DNA from: JASHSH01 sp036490215
GTDB taxonomy: Bacteria > Pseudomonadota > Alphaproteobacteria > Rhodospirillales > Magnetospirillaceae
Reading direction: 5' to 3'
Assembly: GCA_036490215.1 (NCBI GenBank)
Contig: DASXEH010000040.1
Span: 1-24,565 of the forward strand
Length of the DNA stretch: 24,565 bases
The notes beneath the pieces were generated by a model, which saw only the letters and a program-made list of their open reading frames with translations, did no database searches and had not been told where the DNA came from. Position numbers and translations under genes: made by a program. This document shows positions 7,946-18,363 of the stretch, one piece after another (the first letter of the stretch is position 1; each line of letters opens with the position of its first letter).

Positions 7946-9880
7946 ATGTGTGGCATCGCAGGCATGTTCGATCGATCGGCGCGGACGGACGAAGCACAGC
8001 TTCAGTCCATTGGCAAAGCCATGGGAAACGCGCTGGCCCATCGCGGCCCGGACGACGATGGAGTGTGGTCCGACCCGTCTGCGGGTATCGCGCTCGCTTT
8101 CCGACGCCTTGCCATCCGCGACCTGTCGCCCGCCGGCCATCAGCCGATGATCTCGGCCTCGGGTCGCTATGTGATCTCTTACAATGGCGAGATCTATAGC
8201 CAGGATGAGATCGCGAAGGATGTGGTCGCGCGCGACGTCGCCTTCCGCGGCCATTCCGACACCGAGGTGATGCTCGAATCCATCGCCCATTTCGGGATCA
8301 AGCCGACCGTCGAGCGGCTGATCGGCATGTTCGCGATCGCGCTGTGGGATCGCGAGGAACGAACCCTCACCCTGATCCGCGATCGGCTCGGCATCAAGCC
8401 GCTCTATTGGGCCCAATTCGGCGAGTTGATCCTGTGGGGTTCCGAACTGAAGCCGCTGCACGCCCATCCTGGATTCCAAAGAGCGATCAATCATGACGCG
8501 GTGGCCGGTTATCTGCGCCACGCCTATGTGCCGGCGCCGCTGACGATCTATCAGGGGGTCCAAAAACTGCCGCCGGGGTGCATGGTCACGCTGCGCGCCG
8601 GTGCCGAGCCCAAGATCGAATCCTATTGGGACGCGCGCGCGATCGTGTCGCAGGCCGTACGTCAGCGGTTCGACTACTCCGATGCCGAGGCGACGGATCA
8701 ACTCGAAGCATTGCTCAAGGACGCGATCGGACGCCGGTTGATCGCCGATGTCCCGCTGGGCGCGTTCCTCTCCGGCGGCATCGACTCCTCGACCGTCGTC
8801 GCGCTGATGCAGGCGCAGAGCAGCCGCCCGGTACAGACCTATACGATCGGTTTCAACGCCGATGGTTTCGACGAAGCCCAGCACGCCAAGGCCGTCGCAA
8901 AACATCTTGGCACCGCGCATACCGAGCTTTACGTCGAGCCGGATCATGCGCGCGATATCATCCCGCGCTTGGCCGATATCTATGATGAGCCCTTCGCCGA
9001 CTCGTCGCAGATTCCGACCTTCCTGGTCTCGGAGATGACACGGCGGCACGTGACAGTGGCGCTGTCGGGTGATGGCGGCGATGAACTCTTCGCCGGCTAC
9101 AATCGCTATACGACCGGCCAGAATATCTGGAACCGACTCCAGCAGATCCCAGGGCCGTTGCGCTCGATGGCGGCCTGTGCGGTTCATTCGCTATCACCCG
9201 CGATGTGGGACCGGCTGACATCGCCGTTGCCGCGCCGCATGCGCAATGTTTTGTCTGGCCGTCGCCTCTACAAGGCCGCGGGCACGCTCGGCGATCGCTA
9301 TGGCGATTCCTTCTATCGCGCGCTCGTCACGCAATGGGATCAGCCTGATCGTATGGTGCCACAAGGGCACGAACCGCATGGCGTCCTTTGGGACCGCTCC
9401 GTGCGCGATGACGTGCCGGATTTCGTCGAGCGGATGCAATATCTCGATCTCATGACCTATCTGCCCGATGACATTCTGACCAAGGTCGACCGCGCCAGCA
9501 TGGACGTCGCCCTCGAAGTGCGCGTTCCCTTGATCGACCATCGCGTCGTCGATTTTGCCTTCCGCCTGCCGACGCATCTCAAGCTGCGTCATGGTAAAGG
9601 CAAGTGGTTGCTGCGGCAGGTGCTCTACAAACACGTGCCCAAGGAGTTGGTCGAGCGGCCCAAAATGGGGTTCGGCGTGCCGCTGGCCGCATGGCTGCGC
9701 GGCCCGTTGCGCGACTGGGCGGAAGATCTCTTGGATGCGGGCAAACTGGCCCAGGGCGGTCTCGTCGACCCTGCCCCGGTACGGCAGGCCTGGACGGCGC
9801 TACTAGCAGGCGGACGCGGTCTCGAATATCCGCTTTGGACGATATTGATGCTTGAGGCCTGGCGCCGTCGTTGGGCGTGA
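7946..9880 (+). CDS. asnB: Glutamine-hydrolysing asparagine synthetase-like amidotransferase
   Basis: The 644-residue protein is a full-length AsnB. Cys2 in the start MCGIAG is the class II glutaminase nucleophile, exposed after removal of Met1. The glutaminase domain follows with LAHRGPDDDG, RRLAIRDLSP and SYNGEIYS. The synthetase domain has the PP-loop SGGIDSS at residues 276-282 and the later blocks LSGDGGDELFAGYNRY and LTKVDRASMD. It transfers glutamine ammonia to an ATP-activated carboxylate, aspartate in the classic reaction. Copies found next to glycosyltransferases, as here, often belong to surface-polysaccharide clusters and may amidate a uronic acid or similar group, which is an inference from context. 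Translation is probably coupled to the glycosyltransferase 6 bases upstream. Confidence 0.93.
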   Translation: MCGIAGMFDRSARTDEAQLQSIGKAMGNALAHRGPDDDGVWSDPSAGIALAFRRLAIRDLSPAGHQPMISASGRYVISYNGEIYSQDEIAKDVVARDVAFRGHSDTEVMLESIAHFGIKPTVERLIGMFAIALWDREERTLTLIRDRLGIKPLYWAQFGELILWGSELKPLHAHPGFQRAINHDAVAGYLRHAYVPAPLTIYQGVQKLPPGCMVTLRAGAEPKIESYWDARAIVSQAVRQRFDYSDAEATDQLEALLKDAIGRRLIADVPLGAFLSGGIDSSTVVALMQAQSSRPVQTYTIGFNADGFDEAQHAKAVAKHLGTAHTELYVEPDHARDIIPRLADIYDEPFADSSQIPTFLVSEMTRRHVTVALSGDGGDELFAGYNRYTTGQNIWNRLQQIPGPLRSMAACAVHSLSPAMWDRLTSPLPRRMRNVLSGRRLYKAAGTLGDRYGDSFYRALVTQWDQPDRMVPQGHEPHGVLWDRSVRDDVPDFVERMQYLDLMTYLPDDILTKVDRASMDVALEVRVPLIDHRVVDFAFRLPTHLKLRHGKGKWLLRQVLYKHVPKELVERPKMGFGVPLAAWLRGPLRDWAEDLLDAGKLAQGGLVDPAPVRQAWTALLAGGRGLEYPLWTILMLEAWRRRWA

Positions 9881-9883
9881 AGC

Positions 9884-10717
9884 TCAGGTTCCCGTTGAGC
9901 GGCGGGCGAGGAACTCGTCGCAGCCGGTCCCGAATAGCCCAGCCATCGGCGCCGCGGTTTCCTTGACCTTGGTGACCGCGAAACCATCGGCCTCAAGATG
10001 AGTTTTTACTTCCGGCGGCAGAACCGATTCATAGGGATAGCCGCCGAGCCAGTCATGAACATCGTGATGCCAACTCATGCCGCGCGCGCTCGGATAGTTG
10101 GCGATATAGCGCAGCGGATTGCGGCGCTGAGCAAGCAGCCCGACGATATAAGCTATTTTGAAGATCGTTCGAATGGCGGCCTGGATGACAGCGGGCGCTT
10201 GCGTATAGAAGCGCTTTTCGATGCGCCAGAGACCGCACAGCGGTGTCTTCCGGTACAGGGCGATGGCCAGGATGCCATTCGGCGCAACCATGCGAGCCGC
10301 GCAAGCTACGGCGCGCCACATGGCGCCGGTATGGTGAAGCACGCCCCAGCTGTAAACGACGTCGAAATGCCCCTGTTGTGGATCGAGGTCGAAAACGCTG
10401 CGCTGTTCGACGGTCCAGGTGCTTCCGGACGGCACCAGCCGTGTCAGAAGGCTGCGCGCGGCTTCGACAGAATTCGGATCCAGATCGGTTCCGTGGACGG
10501 AGGCAGCGCCCAGCCGGAGTGCGGCCAGCATCGACAAGCCCGAGCCGCAGCCGATATCGAGAAAGCTTTTACCCTCCAATGACTCGGGCGCCATGAACGC
10601 GGCCAGATCGGTGACGGCCTTCGCTATGCGCGCTTCATCGACTTCTTGGGTAAAGGACTGCCAGTTTTCGCCGAACTTGAAGTGCGTTTCGAGGGCAGTC
10701 GTATCGCGGCTGGGCAC
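9884..10717 (-). CDS. Class I SAM-dependent methyltransferase
   Basis: The 277-residue protein shows the Rossmann-fold methyltransferase signature. Motif I FLDIGCGSGLS lies at about residues 52-62, an acidic SAM-ribose residue in GTDLDPNS at about 76-83, and FDVVYSWGVLHHT marks motifs III/IV. A C-terminal extension of about 100 residues includes SWHHDVHDWLGGYPYE, a stretch seen in methyltransferases of polysaccharide and lipid-modification clusters. The start is GTG, with only a GGGG run upstream, so initiation is less certain than for neighbours. Its stop lies 3 bases from the asnB stop and the genes converge. The context fits methylation of a sugar or a glycan-linked group made with the glycosyltransferase and AsnB, but the substrate is not visible. 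Confidence 0.87.
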   Translation of the reverse strand: MPSRDTTALETHFKFGENWQSFTQEVDEARIAKAVTDLAAFMAPESLEGKSFLDIGCGSGLSMLAALRLGAASVHGTDLDPNSVEAARSLLTRLVPSGSTWTVEQRSVFDLDPQQGHFDVVYSWGVLHHTGAMWRAVACAARMVAPNGILAIALYRKTPLCGLWRIEKRFYTQAPAVIQAAIRTIFKIAYIVGLLAQRRNPLRYIANYPSARGMSWHHDVHDWLGGYPYESVLPPEVKTHLEADGFAVTKVKETAAPMAGLFGTGCDEFLARRSTGT

Positions 10718-10768
10718 AGAAAACCCCGATTGGTGGTGGATGAGGAAGACCGTCGAACTCGGCGTTCG

Positions 10769-10781
10769 GACTGACGCAGTC
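10769..10781. promoter_or_regulatory. Small palindrome upstream of the methyltransferase
   Basis: GACTG-ACG-CAGTC is a 5-bp dyad in the 260-base gap between the divergent methyltransferase and solute-binding-protein genes. It begins 52 bases before the methyltransferase start. It could be an operator, but a dyad this short is expected several times by chance. Nothing else convincing was seen in this gap beyond the ribosome-binding site before 10978. Confidence 0.2.
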
Positions 10782-10977
10782 GGTCAAAAGGCCCTTGAAT
10801 GTTGGTAGTTTATGCGGATTTCCCTTTCCCTTGTCCACCATCCGGCGTGTTTGGCCCGGATTATCCACATATGCAGCCTGCGCGCTTGTAAGAAGCATCA
10901 TTAGGCCCTGTTGCCCTTGCATGAGCTTTGCCCGTCATGGGAAGCTTTTCGCGTCAAACCGAGGGGGGAACGGTTTC

Positions 10978-11730
10978 ATGCGGATAGCTCTTGGCCTGGC
11001 CGCCTTGGCGGTATTAGCGATGTCGGTTCCGGCGCGCGCCGAAGCGCTGCGCGTCTGCGTTGATACCGACGATTTCCGGCCCTTCACCTATCATGAGGCT
11101 GACCATAGCCTGGGGGGCTTCCACATCGACCTGACCAAGGCGATGTGCGACGAAATCCATGCCACCTGCACCTTCGTCGAAGACAAGTTCGGCCAGATGA
11201 TCGCCGACGTGACCGGCAATAAATGCGATTTCGTTATGGCTTTCATGGGCTGGTCGGCCGAGCGCGAAAAGATCGTCGACTTTACGGATGCCTATTTCCG
11301 CTCGCGCTTCGTCTATATCGCGCAGGCCGGCAAAGGCATCAAGGTTTCGCCCGACACGTTCAAGGGCAAGACGATCGTCACCCAGGGCGACACATTGTGG
11401 GAGAAGTTCGTGCGCGCCGATGCCGGCAGCTATGCCCAGCTTCTTCTGCCTAAGGAATTCGCGGAGACGCAGGCCGATCTCGTTTCGGGCAAGGCCGATG
11501 CGTTGATGGAAGATGCACTCAGCGCTTATGAATTCCTGAAATCGCCGGAGGGCGCCAAATACGAGATCGTCGGCACGCTCGACGCGCCGCCGCCGGCCGG
11601 CGAGGCTTTTGTGGAGGTTCGCAAGGGCGACGGCCTGAAGCAGCGCTTGAACGAGGCTCTCGCCACGCTCCGCCAGAATGGCACCTATCGCAAGATCTCC
11701 GTCAAACACCTGCCGGTCATCTTGCAATAG
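10978..11730 (+). CDS. Periplasmic solute-binding protein, amino-acid (SBP_bac_3) type
   Basis: The 250-residue protein starts with a clear signal peptide (MRIALGLAALAVLAMSVPARA, cleaved near residue 21) and then a family-3 extracellular solute-binding fold. Recognisable blocks are DFRPFTYHE, GGFHIDLTKAM and GWSAEREKIVDFTDAYF, where the ER arginine corresponds to the ligand-carboxylate-binding arginine of amino-acid binding proteins. The mature chain has four cysteines, all in the first third, possibly forming disulfides. ATG 10978 is preferred over an open frame reaching 10795 because it is preceded by a GAGGGGGGAA ribosome-binding sequence and gives a proper signal peptide. No ABC permease or ATPase is adjacent. 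Instead a hybrid kinase follows after 35 bases, so it may act as a ligand sensor rather than a transporter component. Confidence 0.88.
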   Translation: MRIALGLAALAVLAMSVPARAEALRVCVDTDDFRPFTYHEADHSLGGFHIDLTKAMCDEIHATCTFVEDKFGQMIADVTGNKCDFVMAFMGWSAEREKIVDFTDAYFRSRFVYIAQAGKGIKVSPDTFKGKTIVTQGDTLWEKFVRADAGSYAQLLLPKEFAETQADLVSGKADALMEDALSAYEFLKSPEGAKYEIVGTLDAPPPAGEAFVEVRKGDGLKQRLNEALATLRQNGTYRKISVKHLPVILQ

Positions 11731-11735
11731 ATTCT

Positions 11736-11752
11736 GCCTGCTGACGGCGGGC
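11736..11752 (+). other. Small hairpin between binding protein and kinase genes
   Basis: GCCTGC and GCGGGC can pair over six positions, one of them a G-T wobble, around a 5-base loop. It sits between the binding-protein stop and the kinase ribosome-binding site (GAAGGA, 11754-11759). There is no following T-run, so it is not an intrinsic terminator. It could protect the upstream message or lower kinase translation. Confidence 0.3.
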
Positions 11753-11765
11753 TGAAGGACTGACG

Positions 11766-14510
<2,745 letters not shown>

Positions 14511-14640
14511 CGACTTTTCATAGAAAATGGCGGACCACGAACGATGAAAGCGGGCAATTCGTCTACGCCATAGCCCTCTCTTGATGTACCCGTGCAAAGA
14601 GCCGCGAGGCTGCCTAACCGTTCATCTGGCGACGAAGATT

Positions 14641-15618
14641 TTATGCCGCGATGATTGCAAATCGTTTGCGATACTCTGCTGGCGTCACCCCAACATGCCG
14701 CGCGAAGGCGCGTCGCAACGTGTCGGCGTCGGCGAACCCGCACCGGGCTGCGACCTGCTTGGGAGCCTCGTTCTCTTGTTCGAGAAGCCGCCGAGCGGCG
14801 CTAACACGCGCCTCTTCGACCCATGCTGCTGGTGTGATGCCAACCTCACTACGGAACAGCCGCGCGAAATGGCGCGGACTCAAGTCCATACGCTTGGCAA
14901 GATTGGCGACGCTATGATCGCAAGCGGGATTCGCTGCCACCCATCGTTGGAGTTCCTGAAGTGCGGCCCGCCCGGCCGGAACGGCCTCACCCTTGCGACT
15001 GAACTGCATTTGTCCGCCTGGACGCTTGAAAAACATCACAAGCTGACTGGCCACCCCCATGGCGATTTCGCGGCCGAGATCTTCCTCGACTAACACCAAC
15101 GCAAGGTCCAGCCCGGCGGTCACGCCAGCGGCCGTCCGCAGAGCACCGTCACTGACCTGGATCGCATCCTCCTCCACGGCCACATCCGGGAATTGCTTGG
15201 CGAGTTCGTCTGCGACCGCCCAATGCGTTGTGACGCGCCGACCATCGAGCAGGCCCGCCGCAGCGAGGAAGAATGCGCCGCTGCAAACAGAACCGAAACG
15301 CCGTGCAGTCGGCGCACGCCGCCGCAGCCAGTCCACGACTCGATTATCCATTGGCACGGTTGCGGCGTTGGGGCACCCCGCGACAAGCAGCGTATCGATC
15401 GCCTCCTCGATGTCGCGGTCGATGATCCGGTCCGGCATGATTCGCACACCGGAGGAGCTACGGATCGGTCCGGGCTCGCCCGCCGCGACAAGGAGCCTAT
15501 AGGCTTCGTAGCCGGCCTGGGCGTTCGCCTCCGCGAAGACGTCGAGCGGGCCGGAGACATCAAGGAGCTGCACGCCAGGCAGCGCCATCATGACGATTGT
15601 TTTCGGCTTCCTACGCAT
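14641..15618 (-). CDS. GlxA-family transcriptional regulator (DJ-1/PfpI plus AraC)
   Basis: The 325-residue protein joins an N-terminal DJ-1/PfpI class I glutamine-amidotransferase-like domain (about residues 8-175) to a C-terminal AraC/XylS DNA-binding domain (about 215-320). The first contains VQLLDVSGPLDVF and the nucleophile-elbow motif FGSVCSGAFFLAAAG, with the cysteine at about 112. The second shows two helix-turn-helix units, including LAKRMDLSPRHFARLFRSEVGITPAAW and CGFADADTLRRAFARHVGVTPAEYRKRF. In this family the first domain usually senses a small nitrogenous ligand rather than acting as an enzyme. ATG 15618 was chosen because GAGG lies 9 bases upstream; a TTG at 15633 is the alternative. 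It is divergent from an HD-domain gene, its most probable target. It may also repress itself. Confidence 0.92.
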   Translation of the reverse strand: MRRKPKTIVMMALPGVQLLDVSGPLDVFAEANAQAGYEAYRLLVAAGEPGPIRSSSGVRIMPDRIIDRDIEEAIDTLLVAGCPNAATVPMDNRVVDWLRRRAPTARRFGSVCSGAFFLAAAGLLDGRRVTTHWAVADELAKQFPDVAVEEDAIQVSDGALRTAAGVTAGLDLALVLVEEDLGREIAMGVASQLVMFFKRPGGQMQFSRKGEAVPAGRAALQELQRWVAANPACDHSVANLAKRMDLSPRHFARLFRSEVGITPAAWVEEARVSAARRLLEQENEAPKQVAARCGFADADTLRRAFARHVGVTPAEYRKRFAIIAA

Positions 15619-15652
15619 CCGTGTCCGCCTCAATCCGGATTTGGCAGTTTAT

Positions 15653-15665
15653 GACGTAATACGTC
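15653..15665. promoter_or_regulatory. Palindrome in the GlxA-regulator/HD-hydrolase divergent gap
   Basis: GACGTA-A-TACGTC is a perfect 6+1+6 dyad in the 108-base gap between the divergent regulator and HD-domain genes, 35 bases from the regulator start and 61 from the HD gene start. The position suits an operator for the divergent regulator. AraC-type proteins more often bind direct repeats, so another factor is possible. A dyad this size is expected a few times by chance in the window. Confidence 0.4.
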
Positions 15666-15726
15666 GATTGAAGACAAGATATCTCGTTTCTATCCTCCTG
15701 GCCAGTACGAAGCACAGGAGAAAGCT

Positions 15727-16368
15727 ATGTCATCGATCGCCAAAGACGCCGCCATTCCCGATTCCAAGTTGGCGCGAGCCATAACCGCGTTCATCCGCGA
15801 TACGGAAACCGAATTGCTCTTCAACCATTCGAGCCGCGTCTATCATTTCGGGGCTATCGCCGGCATTCAGCGCGGACTGAAGTTCGACCGTGAACTGCTT
15901 TATGCCGGTGCGATGTTCCACGACATCGGCCTTATGCCGAGCCACAGCAGCAAGGACGAGCGTTTCGAGGTCGACGGGGCGCACGCTGCACGCGACTTCC
16001 TGCGCAGCCACGGCATCCCGGAGGAAGACGCCTACACCGTCTGGACCGCGATCGCGCTCCACACCACGCCCGGCGTGCCGGTCCACATGCATCCTGTCGT
16101 CGCGCTTGTGACGGCCGGCGTGGAAATGGATGTGCTTGGCCTGACCTATGACCAATATTCCGATGTCGAGCGGGAAGCCGTGGTCAAAGCGTTCCCGCGC
16201 ACACCGAAGTTCAAGGAAGACATCATCCAGGCCTTCTACGACGGCATCAAGCACAAGCCCGATACCACCTTCGGCAACGTCAAGGCCGATGTGATCGCCG
16301 ACAAGGAACCGCATTTCCATCGCGGCAACTTCTGCAGCGTCATCCGCTGCTCGCACTGGCACGGGTGA
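15727..16368 (+). CDS. HD-domain metal-dependent hydrolase
   Basis: The 213-residue cytoplasmic protein carries an HD phosphohydrolase-type domain. The metal-binding residues visible are His34 in FNHSSRVYHFG, His65-Asp66 in AGAMFHDIGL, a later histidine in ALHTTPGVPVHMHP (about residues 111-123) and an aspartate in GVEMDVLG (about 131-138). The spacing and the NHSxRVY opening resemble the cyanamide-hydratase-like branch of the HD family, whose members act on nitriles or small amides as well as phosphate esters; the true substrate is unknown. ATG 15727 follows AGGAG by 6 bases. The C-terminal tail has clustered cysteines and histidines (FCSVIRCSHWHG). It is divergent from a GlxA-type regulator, which probably controls it. 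Confidence 0.82.
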   Translation: MSSIAKDAAIPDSKLARAITAFIRDTETELLFNHSSRVYHFGAIAGIQRGLKFDRELLYAGAMFHDIGLMPSHSSKDERFEVDGAHAARDFLRSHGIPEEDAYTVWTAIALHTTPGVPVHMHPVVALVTAGVEMDVLGLTYDQYSDVEREAVVKAFPRTPKFKEDIIQAFYDGIKHKPDTTFGNVKADVIADKEPHFHRGNFCSVIRCSHWHG

Positions 16369-16428
16369 CCGCTTCTTCGATCATCATCGCGTCAGAGAAG
16401 AACGGGGTCAGAGTGGGTTTTGCCGCAA

Positions 16429-16519
16429 TGGCGGATGGGGTGAGATTCGAACTCACGGTGAGCTTGCACCCACGCCGGTTTTCAAGACCGGTGCCTTAAA
16501 CCGCTCGGCCACCCATCCG
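16429..16519 (-). tRNA. tRNA-Ser (UGA anticodon)
   Basis: Read on the minus strand, the acceptor stem is CGGATGG (16513-16519) paired with CCATCCG (16432-16438), followed by an encoded CCA (16429-16431). The D arm begins GTGGCCGAGCGG. The anticodon stem CCGGT/ACCGG holds loop CTTGAAA, giving anticodon TGA (complement of 16482-16484). There is a long class II variable arm, followed by the T loop GTTCGAATC. The 91-base length and long variable arm are typical of tRNA-Ser decoding UCN codons. It lies on the same strand as the rha genes, 54 bases after rhaK. Confidence 0.96.
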
Positions 16520-16523
16520 TTCC

Positions 16524-16548
16524 GGGCGCACTTAAGCAAAGTGTGCCC
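16524..16548. repeat. Inverted repeat between rhaK and tRNA-Ser
   Basis: GGGCGCACTT (16524-16533) and AAGTGTGCCC (16539-16548) are complementary at 9 of 10 positions around a 5-base loop. It occupies most of the 54-base gap between rhaK and the tRNA gene. On the minus strand, the transcribed one here, the tenth pair is an A-C mismatch and no T-run follows. It may therefore be a weak terminator, a processing site or a barrier between the operon and the tRNA rather than a classic intrinsic terminator. Confidence 0.45.
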
Positions 16549-16573
16549 GAGGATGGAAGAGCCGATTATCGGG

Positions 16574-17941
16574 TTACAATTTCCCGCGCCAGGCTTGGCG
16601 ATAGCCGGCCAGGTCGATCCCGGCCACGGGCGCGACCGGCGAGGTGCGGGCTTCGGAGTGTTTGACGCCCAGGGCCAGGAGCCGCGCACCACCAACCGTG
16701 CCGGCGCGGTCATCGCTGACCGAGATGCGCTGGCTGGGCCGCAGGGCCGCCAGGATAGGCGCAAACAGCGGATTGGTTGAGAACGAGCCTTCGACGATGA
16801 TCTCGCCCTTGGTGCCGAGCAGATCGAGCATCACATCGGTCATCAGGGCGATATAGGCGCTGGCCATCGCCGCCGTTTCAGCCGCTGACAGCCCCTCGCC
16901 GCTCACCACAACGCCCGTCCGCCCCATGAACGGCCCGCCGCCGGTGGTGAAGTTGGGTAACGCCATCGCGCCCTTCGCCACCACCCGAGCCAGTGCCGCC
17001 GCATCGGGCTTGGGGGCATCTTCACCGGCCAGCATTCCGTATTCGCGGCCGCCCATGAAGCGCGCCGTGGCCACCGGTTTCCCGAAGGCGTCGACATTGC
17101 CGAGCATATCGCGCGTCGGGTCGAGGCGGCTGGGATCGACGCCGCTGGCCAGGATGATCACCCAGGTGCCGGTCGAGACCACCGCGAAATCGGCATCCAC
17201 CGGCCGCGCCAACATGTGGTTGAGGTAGGAGCAATTCGAGTCGTGAATGCCGCAGAGGACTTTCGTATCCGCCAGCCAAGCGGTGCGTGCGGCGAGATCG
17301 GCGCGCAGCGTGCCGAGCACCGCGCCGGCCTCATGCCGTTGCGGGAAGAGCTTGGTCCAGCCATGGCGGGTGGCGAGGCCGGAGAACCGTCCCTCCTTCG
17401 GCCGCCACAGACCAGAATGGGCGCCCAGCGATGTCACCTCCGTCGAGGCAACACCTGATAGAACCCAGGCCCAGTATTGCGGATAGGTCAGGATGGTGGA
17501 AAACCGCTTGAACAAGTCGGAGTGCTTTACTTCGGCGTAGTAGATCTGCCGGCCGAGATTGAGGCCGAGTGGCAGATCCGGCGTCAGCGTTGCGGCGAAC
17601 GGGTCTTGCTCGCGCTCATAATCGGTCTTGATCGACTCGACCGCCTCGTCCTCGTAGTCGCAGGCCGGCAAAGGCGCGCCCGAAGCGTCGAGCGGCACCG
17701 CGCCGCAGCCATGGCCGACCGGCACGATCACGCCGATGCGGGTCTTCTCTGGCGCCTTGGCCATCGTCTCGACCAGCCAGGTGCCAATCGACGCGATATC
17801 GAGCTGCTTAAACGGCGGACCGGGCACGATGCGGTTGCGGTGCTCGGCGCTCCAGATGACATGGCCGTCCTTGAGATCGGCGATCACCAGCTTGGCGTTG
17901 GTTTTGCCAACATCGACGACGGCGAAAAGATCGCGTTCCAT
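16574..17941 (-). CDS. rhaK: Rhizobial-type rhamnose kinase (FGGY family)
   Basis: The 455-residue protein is an FGGY-family carbohydrate kinase with two actin-like domains. The N-terminal phosphate loop reads VDVGKTNAKLVI (about residues 9-20). The catalytic base is Asp234 in LCGIHDSNCSYL. The ATP-binding side includes VVSTGTWVIIL, IIVEGSFSTNPLF and the late GTVGGARLLALG segment. It would phosphorylate L-rhamnulose, or rhamnose as proposed in rhizobia, to feed the aldolase. In Rhizobium leguminosarum the equivalent RhaK is also needed for activity of the RhaSTPQ transporter, an established and unusual link. The ATG lies 9 bases after the rhaU stop, with GGAG inside the end of rhaU, so translation is probably coupled. 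It is the last gene of the rha run. Confidence 0.92.
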   Translation of the reverse strand: MERDLFAVVDVGKTNAKLVIADLKDGHVIWSAEHRNRIVPGPPFKQLDIASIGTWLVETMAKAPEKTRIGVIVPVGHGCGAVPLDASGAPLPACDYEDEAVESIKTDYEREQDPFAATLTPDLPLGLNLGRQIYYAEVKHSDLFKRFSTILTYPQYWAWVLSGVASTEVTSLGAHSGLWRPKEGRFSGLATRHGWTKLFPQRHEAGAVLGTLRADLAARTAWLADTKVLCGIHDSNCSYLNHMLARPVDADFAVVSTGTWVIILASGVDPSRLDPTRDMLGNVDAFGKPVATARFMGGREYGMLAGEDAPKPDAAALARVVAKGAMALPNFTTGGGPFMGRTGVVVSGEGLSAAETAAMASAYIALMTDVMLDLLGTKGEIIVEGSFSTNPLFAPILAALRPSQRISVSDDRAGTVGGARLLALGVKHSEARTSPVAPVAGIDLAGYRQAWRGKL

Positions 17942-17950
17942 GGTCGCCGC

Positions 17951-18265
17951 TCACTCCATATGGAACATGGGCTGGAGCGGCTCGACCACCGGCGATCCAT
18001 CGGCATTGCTGGCCATGATGTCTTTCATGTATTCCCACCAACGCCGCATGACCGGATCGCGCGGCAAATCGTCCATAGAATGCCCCGGGCGGCGATTCAG
18101 AGTCGCGAATAGCGTGTTTGTCGCTGGGTCGAGAAAGATTCCGTAATCGCTGATCCCGGTATCGCGCAACAGCGCCGCGAGCTCGGGCCAGATCGCATCG
18201 TGGCGGCGTTTGTACTCCTCGGCCTTGCCTGGAAACAGTTTCATGGTGAAGCCGATGCGCTCCAT
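17951..18265 (-). CDS. rhaU: L-rhamnose mutarotase
   Basis: The 104-residue protein matches the RhaM/RhaU family in length and sequence throughout. It interconverts the alpha and beta anomers of L-rhamnose in the cytoplasm, so that sugar delivered by the transporter reaches the isomerase in the right form. Visible family features are ERIGFTMKL at the start, YKRRHDAIWPEL with the catalytic His22 at the position known from the E. coli enzyme, SDYGIFLDPATNTLFA, and the paired tryptophans in MRRWWEYMKDIM. It lies 9 bases before rhaK and is separated from rhaS by a 98-base gap holding a strong hairpin, so its level is probably lower than that of the binding protein. The name rhaU follows rhizobial usage; rhaM is the enterobacterial name. 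Confidence 0.95.
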   Translation of the reverse strand: MERIGFTMKLFPGKAEEYKRRHDAIWPELAALLRDTGISDYGIFLDPATNTLFATLNRRPGHSMDDLPRDPVMRRWWEYMKDIMASNADGSPVVEPLQPMFHME

Positions 18266-18294
18266 CGCCGCGTCCCTCTTCCCCTCAAAGAAAA

Positions 18295-18320
18295 CGGCCC
18301 CTCCCCGAAGGAAGGGGCCG
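18295..18320 (-). terminator. UUCG-capped hairpin between rhaS and rhaU
   Basis: On the minus strand this 26-base segment folds into an 11-bp stem, including one G-U pair, capped by a C(UUCG)G tetraloop, the extra-stable kind. It is followed directly by TTTTCTTT. This is the shape of an intrinsic terminator. It lies after the binding-protein gene but inside the apparent operon, so it more likely acts as a partial terminator and 3'-end protector that keeps rhaS transcript above rhaU-rhaK. Confidence 0.8.
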
Positions 18321-18363
18321 CCAGATCAGACGCGTCGGGACGCGCCAATCGTAACCAGCCCGA

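Noticed and set aside
7937..9187. Open frame of about 416 codons on the minus strand opposite asnB
   Set aside because: It mirrors asnB codon structure and has no recognisable domain, while asnB is unmistakable.
14581..15093. Plus-strand open frame beginning in the gap after the hybrid kinase
   Set aside because: Most of it overlaps the AraC domain of the GlxA-type regulator in antisense and its product lacks any family pattern. The 130-base gap itself (14511-14640) shows no convincing gene or terminator.
16369..16428. Possible mobile-element remnant or attachment site beside tRNA-Ser (AACGGGGTCAGAGTG stretch)
   Set aside because: The phrase resembles sequences found near REP-type elements, but no second copy, tRNA-end repeat or integrase gene was found in the window.
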